Below are positions 17,588-23,520 of a stretch of DNA of 64,000 nucleotides, piece by piece. The notes beneath the pieces are model-generated. The model did no database searches. It was not told the DNA's origin and saw nothing but the letters and a program-made list of their open reading frames with translations. A program made the translations under genes and the position numbers. The first letter of the stretch is position 1. Each line of letters opens with the position of its first letter. This DNA comes from CAYNEO01 sp964396245 (GTDB lineage Bacteria > Zixibacteria > MSB-5A5 > GN15 > FEB-12): NCBI GenBank assembly GCA_964396245.1, contig CAYNEO010000003.1, positions 1 through 64,000 of the forward strand, written 5' to 3'.

Positions 17588-18880
17588 ATGAAGACATCTG
17601 TTGCGACAATAGCTTTGCTTCTCATCGTTATGGCCGGTGGTCTTTCCGCCGATCCGCTGCCGTCTGAGCGCCGCCTTTCACTCGAACTCGACGGCGTGCC
17701 TTTGGTCGATGCCCTCGGTATGATCGCCGAGCAGAACGGCCTGAACCTGGTCGTATCCGGCGAGGTAACCGGCGATGTCACTATCCGCCTGGAAGATGTC
17801 GACATCGCAACGGCGCTGGATGCTATCCTGACAGCCGGCGGGTACAATTACTTCCTGCGTGACAGCGTGATTATTGTCAAGCCGCTGGGACTCGATGTCA
17901 GCGGAGAACTGGAATCGCGCACAATCAGGCTCAAGTACGTCGACCCGGTCACGGCCAAGAAAGCCCTGGAGTCGAGGGTGTCGGACAAGGGCAAGGTCAT
18001 CATTCTGGACAAGATGCTGGAAAGCGGCTCGAGCGGCGGACCGTATCAGCCCAATCGAATCGTTATCACCGACCGGGCGAGTAATCTCAATCGTCTCGTG
18101 GAGCTGGTGCAAGAGATCGATGTCCCCGAACGGTTGATCCAGATCGAAGCCAAGATTATCGAAACCAAGCTCGACGATATTTCCAAACTGGGGTTTATCT
18201 GGCCCTCACGGTTGAGCACCTCGATCACGGGTGCGGATAACGGCACCGGCTCGGACGGATCATCGGAGGTCCTTTCCACGGTTTCCAATCGAAATGCCGG
18301 GGTTTACGATCCCAACAACGGTTCCTGGACCTGGGGTAAATTGTCCGTGGATGAGGCCAATCTCATACTGGATTTTCTGATGACCAACGGCAATTCCAAG
18401 CTGATTTCCGATCCGCGCATCACAACCGTGGAAAACCACGAGGCGGAGATCAAGATCGAAACCGTTATCCCGATTCAGACAATCAATCGGTTCAGCGAAG
18501 GCGCGGTGATCCAGGATATCGTCTCATTTCAGGATGAAGCAGTCGGGATTTCCCTGCGGGTCACGCCGCGGATAAATGAGAACAACAAGCTGACGCTGGA
18601 GGTGAGCCCGACTGTCGAGGATATCATCGGTTTTACGGGGCCCGCCGACAACCAGCGGCCGATCACGATCGAAAGATCGGTATTCACGCGCATATCGGTG
18701 AACGACGGCGAGACGGTTGCGCTCGGGGGACTGTTCAAAGAAGACGAAATCAAGTCGGAGCAAAAAGTCCCGATCCTTGGCCATATCCCGCTTCTCGGCA
18801 AGCTGTTGTTCACTCACCATTCGAAGCAAAAAACGACCACGGATTTAATAATCCTCATTACTCCGAAGATTCTGAACTAG
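17588..18880 (+). CDS. pilQ: secretin (PilQ/GspD family)
   Basis: This 430-aa outer-membrane secretin is short. It has a signal peptide (about 1-21), an N0/STN-like domain at about 28-110 (LDGVPLVDALGMIAEQNGLN), one NHN/KH-type domain at about 115-185 (ESRTIRLKYVDPVTAKKALE and RIVITDRASNLNRLVELVQE) and a secretin domain to the end, containing LISDPRITTVENHEAEIKI, VGISLRVTPRI and the closing VPILGHIPLLGKLLF. GspD usually has more N domains and an S domain, so this compact form is closer to PilQ or MshL. It is the last gene of the operon, and its final 36 bp overlap the convergent DoxX/MauE gene. Confidence 0.92.
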   Translation: MKTSVATIALLLIVMAGGLSADPLPSERRLSLELDGVPLVDALGMIAEQNGLNLVVSGEVTGDVTIRLEDVDIATALDAILTAGGYNYFLRDSVIIVKPLGLDVSGELESRTIRLKYVDPVTAKKALESRVSDKGKVIILDKMLESGSSGGPYQPNRIVITDRASNLNRLVELVQEIDVPERLIQIEAKIIETKLDDISKLGFIWPSRLSTSITGADNGTGSDGSSEVLSTVSNRNAGVYDPNNGSWTWGKLSVDEANLILDFLMTNGNSKLISDPRITTVENHEAEIKIETVIPIQTINRFSEGAVIQDIVSFQDEAVGISLRVTPRINENNKLTLEVSPTVEDIIGFTGPADNQRPITIERSVFTRISVNDGETVALGGLFKEDEIKSEQKVPILGHIPLLGKLLFTHHSKQKTTTDLIILITPKILN

Positions 18881-19330
18881 TACCCGTCGGCCGGCCAGCA
18901 TCCACCGGCGTGACCGGCTGAACAGCATCTGCAGGGTAAACACAAGCAGGCCGACATCAAACCAGAGCGACTTCCAGGCGGGCCCGGTAGCCGTCTGCCC
19001 CGCCTTGAAACAGCCGCAGTCGATATCCAGACCCCGCGCGATAGTCGATATGAGGGCAGCTACAAATGCGACCGTCAGGATATTGAGCCAGACCACCGCC
19101 CCCCGATAAAACACGCCGAGAATCAGGCCCAACCCGCACAACAACTCCAGCCAGGGCAGAATCAGAGCTACCAGATTGATCAGGTTGCCCGGCACGAGGT
19201 GGTAGTACCAGATTGACTTGGCGAAGGATGTCGGATCGGCGATTTTGTATATCGATGCGTAGATGAAAACGATGCCGATCAAGAGACGCGAGAACATGGT
19301 CAGATAATCGTTATCAATCAACCGTCGCAC
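18845..19330 (-). CDS. MauE/DoxX-family membrane protein
   Basis: This 161-aa protein has four hydrophobic segments: FSRLLIGIVFIYASIYKI, then LINLVALILPWLELLCGLGL, WLNILTVAFVAALIS and a last one near LWFDVGLLVFTLQ. The CGCF motif after a GLDIDCGCF turn is typical of MauE-like DoxX proteins that help thiol-redox chemistry. The frame is open to 19468, but a GTG at 19330 has a textbook AGGAGG six bases upstream and overlaps the end of the rhodanese gene by 13 nt, so it is taken as the start. Its partner is the rhodanese, suggesting a membrane sulfur or disulfide-relay pair. The 3' end runs 36 bp into the secretin gene on the other strand. Confidence 0.85.
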   Translation of the reverse strand: MRRLIDNDYLTMFSRLLIGIVFIYASIYKIADPTSFAKSIWYYHLVPGNLINLVALILPWLELLCGLGLILGVFYRGAVVWLNILTVAFVAALISTIARGLDIDCGCFKAGQTATGPAWKSLWFDVGLLVFTLQMLFSRSRRWMLAGRRVLVQNLRSNEDY

Positions 19331-19836
19331 TGCTGCCTCCTTTCCACCGGGAACCCGAATTTCTCCCATTCCCGGGAGCCGCCAAAGAAGATGGACACCC
19401 TTGAGTATCCCAGCGCCTGCAGGTTTCTCGCCAGGTGAAGCGACAGGTCGCACTCCTCGCCGGAGCAAAAGACGATGATCGAGTGATTTTTGGAGACGCC
19501 GCCGAGCGCCGAATCAATATACGGTTCCAGATCGCCCGACGGCAGGTAGTCGAACGGAATGTTAATGGAGCCGGGAATTGTCCCGCACTCGAATTCATAC
19601 GGGTCGCGGGCATCGACAAACATGGTGTTGTCCGTCGAATGCTCCATCTGCGCCACGTTTATGTCGATAAACGGCGGGTCGCCTTTCTGGGAAGCCGGCG
19701 GAATGATAGGGCCGTCGCCGTCGCTGAGATCCCGGTACTTGCCGATGAAGTCGAGCCTGTCGTGAGAAACGACATTAAAGCCGAGACCGATAACTGCCGC
19801 CAGGATGAGAAGAAAGATACTCTGTTTGATCACCAT
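19318..19836 (-). CDS. membrane-anchored rhodanese-domain protein
   Basis: This 172-aa protein has an N-terminal membrane helix (SIFLLILAAVIGLGFNVV) followed by one rhodanese domain at about 60-165. The pattern is present: MFVDARDPYEFECGTIPGSI (the DARxxxEF motif), the active-site loop CSGEECD with the catalytic Cys, and FFGGSREWEKFGFPV at the end. Rhodaneses carry sulfur as a Cys persulfide; the anchor places it outside the inner membrane or tethered to it. The downstream MauE/DoxX gene is translationally coupled. AGGATAAG lies about 8-10 nt before the ATG. Confidence 0.88.
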   Translation of the reverse strand: MVIKQSIFLLILAAVIGLGFNVVSHDRLDFIGKYRDLSDGDGPIIPPASQKGDPPFIDINVAQMEHSTDNTMFVDARDPYEFECGTIPGSINIPFDYLPSGDLEPYIDSALGGVSKNHSIIVFCSGEECDLSLHLARNLQALGYSRVSIFFGGSREWEKFGFPVERRQQCDG

Positions 19837-19947
19837 ATCAGTTGCTTATCCTGCTGTTGAATCACTGCTTATACCCGGTGTACAAGCCAAATGTTTGCGA
19901 AAATCACGCTATGTCAAGTGAAATCGGAAGGCTCGGGGGGAATAGAA

Positions 19948-19981
19948 AAACGGGATTCATTTTCACCGGTGAATCCCGTTT
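19948..19981 (-). terminator. intrinsic terminator after the 66-aa gene
   Basis: A perfect 12-bp stem (AAACGGGATTCA at 19948-19959, TGAATCCCGTTT at 19970-19981) is followed on the minus strand by TTCTATT, extending the T run of the stem. It lies 43 bp beyond the stop of the small gene ending at 20025. On the + strand the tail is less T-rich. Confidence 0.85.
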
Positions 19982-20024
19982 TCCGAAAAAGGGTTTTGAG
20001 AGTTCAGGACCGTGCCGGCCCGAC

Positions 20025-20225
20025 CTAGTGCAGGTTAACGCCGCCGGCAAGTCCGGTGGAATCTTTATGATGCGTGCGCGGATTTACGACGCTATACCGA
20101 CCACTTAGTATCTTCCCAACCACTGACGCGAACTTGCTCGGTGACAGTACCTGCAAACCATACAGGTGCCAACAATCCTTTTCTCCCAATTCTGCGAATT
20201 GCTCTGCCTCTTTTCTCTTCGGCAT
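20025..20225 (-). CDS. 66-aa protein of unknown function
   Basis: I do not recognise this protein. It starts with MPKRKEAEQFAELGEKDCW, has a hydrophobic-polar middle (LQVLSPSKFASVVGKILSG) and ends in a polar His/Asn tail; there is no signal peptide or membrane helix and one Cys. It is called real because GGGAG stands 8 nt before the ATG and a strong terminator follows the stop, making a complete single-gene unit. A small dyad (CTCAGC/GCTGAG, 20283-20298) lies upstream. No domain can be assigned; a small soluble regulator or structural peptide are both possible. Confidence 0.65.
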   Translation of the reverse strand: MPKRKEAEQFAELGEKDCWHLYGLQVLSPSKFASVVGKILSGRYSVVNPRTHHKDSTGLAGGVNLH

Positions 20226-20435
20226 GACGATCTCCCTATTGGATGTCCTCCCTGTCAGAGAAGCACGTTACTAAAGGATATACTCAGCCGGTGCTGAGAA
20301 ATAGGGATCGACTCAAATTGGACTTTTTATCACCTCCTCACCATCATCCCGATTTCGCCGAAAGTGCTCTCGGAATCAACTCCTCGGCTATTTTCTCGTA
20401 CTCCCCTCTCTATATAATAGCCGGATTACATACAC

Positions 20436-20753
20436 CTATACTGCAAGTAATCGATGTAATTTCTTGATTGCCCGTTGTTTATAGATATTGACCACCTGCT
20501 GGGTGATACCCAGATCATCGGCGATTTCACGCTCTTTCTTGCCGCTGAGGTACAGCTTGATAACTTCCTTCTGCCGCCTGGATAGCGAATGGTCGATGTG
20601 CCACTTCAACCTGCTGCGGACTCTCTCGAGGAAGTCCTTGAGGGATTCAGTGTCGTCCTGTTGGTGGTAAGCGGATTGTTCATTAGCAAATGATTCCATA
20701 AGCAGCTTCCCCACCACCACCTCGGCGAACTCGAATTCCCGCTTTGAGGACAT
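20436..20753 (-). CDS. sigma-70 region 4-like HTH protein without region 2
   Basis: In this 105-aa protein, residues about 40-105 match sigma-70 region 4/LuxR-type helix-turn-helix sequence: SLSRRQKEVIKLYLSGKKER, then EIADDLGITQQVVNIYKQRA and a final IKKLHRL. The N-terminal 40 residues are helical and acidic, and no region 2 (the -10 binding part) is present. It may be a stand-alone promoter-binding factor, an anti-sigma partner or a component of a split sigma factor. It follows the coiled-coil membrane protein by 16 bp on the same strand, so the two are probably cotranscribed. No strong ribosome-binding site is visible. Confidence 0.75.
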   Translation of the reverse strand: MSSKREFEFAEVVVGKLLMESFANEQSAYHQQDDTESLKDFLERVRSRLKWHIDHSLSRRQKEVIKLYLSGKKEREIADDLGITQQVVNIYKQRAIKKLHRLLAV

Positions 20754-20769
20754 GAAGTTTTGCTTTATA

Positions 20770-21300
20770 TCAATACGGTAACTTATTTCTTTCTCTCATC
20801 TTATCAAGATCAGCAACCGAAATCGAGAACTGCCGCGCGGTTTCTTTTTTGATCTCTGTCAGGGCCACCCGCCGCTCATACGGGGACAGATCATCGGGCA
20901 GCTTTTCGTATCGTTTCTTGTAATAGGCGAGAATTTCCTGCTGCCTCTTTGCCGGATCGACTTTCTTTTCCGCTGAGGACGTACTCCGACTTGCCGCCTG
21001 TTTTGCGGCCAGAGTCTTAAGCGACTCTTCCTGAGTCGCGATGATCTCCGAGAGTGAATCGCGCTGCCGAAGACTGAGGCTGTCCCTGGCGGTGAGTGAA
21101 TCATCGAGGGCACCCCGGTAGTCGGTCACCAATCCCTCGAGCGAATCGGCCTGAGTCCTTACCCTGTCCAGCTCGCCCGACCCCTCGGAGTAACCGGTGT
21201 CATACGCCTGAGTGGTCCGGTTGTCCTGCCGGAGCACTTTGAAGTAACTGACCACCACGACCACAGCAAGAAGCAAGAGCGCAATAAGAAGCTTTTTCAT
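20770..21300 (-). CDS. membrane-anchored coiled-coil protein, unknown function
   Basis: This 176-aa protein has an N-terminal membrane helix (MKKLLIALLLLAVVVVVSYF) and a long coiled coil at about 45-110 (LDRVRTQADSLEGLVTDYRG and so on). A Ser/Lys linker and a helical basic end (AYYKKRYEKLPDDLSPYERR, then VALTEIKKETARQFSISVAD) follow. The last 60 residues look like a small conserved helical domain. GGGGA stands 5 nt before the ATG. It is followed by the region 4-like protein, so it could be a membrane tether for that factor, an idea based only on adjacency. Confidence 0.65.
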   Translation of the reverse strand: MKKLLIALLLLAVVVVVSYFKVLRQDNRTTQAYDTGYSEGSGELDRVRTQADSLEGLVTDYRGALDDSLTARDSLSLRQRDSLSEIIATQEESLKTLAAKQAASRSTSSAEKKVDPAKRQQEILAYYKKRYEKLPDDLSPYERRVALTEIKKETARQFSISVADLDKMRERNKLPY

Positions 21301-21394
21301 ACGGTCCCCATCATGTGCCGGTTATATATCGGCGGGTTAATGGAGTGTCAAGTTTAACTTTGAACAGGGACCGATCGGTCGGGTTGTGTGTGAT

Positions 21395-22408
21395 CTACGA
21401 CGAGCTCTCGACCGCCTCTTCTTCCAGCTTCTTGAGCGACAGATGCGCTTTCTTGAGGTAGTAGAAGCCGATGAGAGTGATCGGTACGAACTGGGCGGCA
21501 TGGAGCACGAGGGCGAACGACAGCGCGTCCTCCTTGCTGATTCCGTACAGGGTCAGCGTCCAGACCGCCCCGGCGTGGTAGACGCCGATGAAGCCCGGGG
21601 ACGACGGGATGAGAATGGATATCGAGACAACCACCAGCAGGACGTAGGAGGCGGTTATCGGCAGATGAAACCCGAAGGCCATGAAAACGAAGTAGTTCGA
21701 GATGCCCATGATCAGCCACAGGATGATGGTCTGGGTTGACACCCACGTGAGCATCCGCAAATCGGTCAGGAATTCCAGCCCCTGCGAGAATCTGATCACG
21801 ATATCCTTGATCTTCTCCTTAATGACTTCGGGAAGGAAAAACAGGTACTTCACTATCAAATTTCCGGCCAAAGCCGGACGCAGGGCAAGAAACAGCATGA
21901 AGGCGAGTCCGAGAAGAGCGATAGCGACCGCAATGGTCACGCCGCTGCGAATGTCACCGCCGATAGGCAGATGGGAGGCCCCCACGACGGCGCCAAAAAT
22001 CATAAGCAGGGCGACAAGATCGAACACCATTCGTTCCACGAAGATGTTGGCCAGCGCCGCCGACTTGCTCACATCCCGATCCTGATAAGACAGAGAGTAT
22101 GCCCTGACAAACTCACCGAGACGCAAGGGAAGGACGTTGTTGGCCATGAAGCCGATGAAAGTCGCCGCCAGCAATTTCGAATAGGCGACATGTTTGACCG
22201 GGGCGATCATGAACCGCCACCGGAAGGCCCGCAGGTACATAGCCGCAATCACCAGCAGGACGTTCGGAATCAGCCAATAGTAATTGGCCTCGGCCAGGAT
22301 ATCGACCAATTGCCTGAAATTGATATTACGGAACAGCTCCCAGAGCAGAAACGCGGATATGGCAAATCCGATGAAGATATACAGAAAGCGTTTTTGCCGC
22401 GTGGTCAT
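21395..22408 (-). CDS. LPG synthase/flippase-like integral membrane protein (UPF0104)
   Basis: This 337-aa polytopic protein has about eight hydrophobic segments. It matches the lysylphosphatidylglycerol synthase TM region/UPF0104 family, with MFNNVLPLRLGEF-like sequence present as FIGFMANNVLPLRLGEFVRA and the later SIPSSPGFIGVYHAG-like motif (ILIPSSPGFIGVYHAG). Family members without the aminoacyltransferase domain are thought to translocate lipids. The ATG at 22408 overlaps the GT4 stop (ATGA), so the longer frame to 22486 is not used. It ends the glycosylation module and could flip a lipid-linked sugar; this is inference. Confidence 0.85.
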   Translation of the reverse strand: MTTRQKRFLYIFIGFAISAFLLWELFRNINFRQLVDILAEANYYWLIPNVLLVIAAMYLRAFRWRFMIAPVKHVAYSKLLAATFIGFMANNVLPLRLGEFVRAYSLSYQDRDVSKSAALANIFVERMVFDLVALLMIFGAVVGASHLPIGGDIRSGVTIAVAIALLGLAFMLFLALRPALAGNLIVKYLFFLPEVIKEKIKDIVIRFSQGLEFLTDLRMLTWVSTQTIILWLIMGISNYFVFMAFGFHLPITASYVLLVVVSISILIPSSPGFIGVYHAGAVWTLTLYGISKEDALSFALVLHAAQFVPITLIGFYYLKKAHLSLKKLEEEAVESSS

Positions 22409-23520
22409 GAATACTTCTCCATGACCTCGAACAGGAGCTTCTCGAATTTCCTGGCCGCGGAATCCCAGTTGAAGGTTTCCGCCCATTTCATCGCCCCTGC
22501 TTCCAGTCTCTCGCGGTAGGCATCATCTCGGATTATCTTCAGCAGGCTGCCGGCCAGCTCATGGACATCGCCATAGGGATACAGCAAACCGGTCTCGCCG
22601 TTTTTCACGGAGTCGCGCAACCCCGGAACGTTGGCTGCGACGACACAGGTTCCGACGGAGTTGGCCTCGATATTTGTCAGGCCCCAGCCTTCTTTCAGCG
22701 ACGGCATAACGGCCACCCACGAGCGCCGCATACGCTCTACTTTCTCTTCGGTGGAGACGAAGCCGGGGAAATCCACCTCACTTGCCAGACCCAGCGAACG
22801 GGCCAGTTTGATAAGATCAGGCAGGTAGTCGCCCGTTCCGACAATCATCAATTTCGACTCAGGGACTTGCTCCTTGATTTGCTTGAAAGCAAGGATCAGA
22901 TGCTGAACGGATTTGTACTTTTTCACCCGTCCGAGATACAGGATGGTCGGATTTTCATACTTGGGAATCGACTGATCGTAAGAGTAGAGCTCGCGGTCAA
23001 TGCCGCAGTGAATGACCGAGATGTCTTCGCGCGGCACCCCGCGTTTGGCGATATCATCGGCGGTTGACTCCGATATGACATTGAAGGGCTTGCCCCGGTA
23101 TACCGTGACAAGCGGGCGTTCCGCGAGATAGATATATGTTCCGATAACGAAATTGATTTCCTGGAAAACCGAGGTGGCGAACAGGTGCGGGATAACAACC
23201 AGGGTCCGTATTTTCAGGTAGAGCGGAGTGTAGAACGGGATCTTGTTGATGTCCTCGACAAGGATGTCGAATTTGTTCTCTCGCACCAGCCGACGAAGGT
23301 GAAACGGGGCAATGAGATTGAAATTCTGGCGGCTTCCCCGCCGGATGATCCGGATACCTTCGACCACTTCTTCCGGCAGGCACCCGGAATAGCCGGAGCA
23401 AAACAGAGTCACCTGGTGCCCGTACGAGACGAGCCGGCGCAGAAGCTCCTCGAGATGAACTTCGGCGCCCCCAGCATACGGGTTCTTCAGGTCGTTCCAG
23501 TTAAGCGCTAAGATGTTCAT
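22405..23520 (-). CDS. GT4-family glycosyltransferase
   Basis: This 371-aa GT-B enzyme has the N-terminal acceptor domain start LKNPYAGGAEVHLEELLRRL and a C-terminal donor domain with ILYLGRVKKYKSVQHLILAF, GTGDYLPDLIKLA and the EGWGLTNIEANSVGT motif containing the EX7E-type acidic pair. It is cytosolic or peripheral and transfers a sugar from a nucleotide donor; specificity cannot be read. Start and stop both overlap neighbours by ATGA, so it is cotranslated with the DUF2723 enzyme and the flippase-like protein. Confidence 0.92.
   Translation of the reverse strand: MNILALNWNDLKNPYAGGAEVHLEELLRRLVSYGHQVTLFCSGYSGCLPEEVVEGIRIIRRGSRQNFNLIAPFHLRRLVRENKFDILVEDINKIPFYTPLYLKIRTLVVIPHLFATSVFQEINFVIGTYIYLAERPLVTVYRGKPFNVISESTADDIAKRGVPREDISVIHCGIDRELYSYDQSIPKYENPTILYLGRVKKYKSVQHLILAFKQIKEQVPESKLMIVGTGDYLPDLIKLARSLGLASEVDFPGFVSTEEKVERMRRSWVAVMPSLKEGWGLTNIEANSVGTCVVAANVPGLRDSVKNGETGLLYPYGDVHELAGSLLKIIRDDAYRERLEAGAMKWAETFNWDSAARKFEKLLFEVMEKYS

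Noticed and set aside
20243..20467. + strand open frame of 74 codons upstream of the 66-aa gene
   Set aside because: No ribosome-binding site, Ser/Pro-rich translation and overlap with the end of the region 4-like gene.
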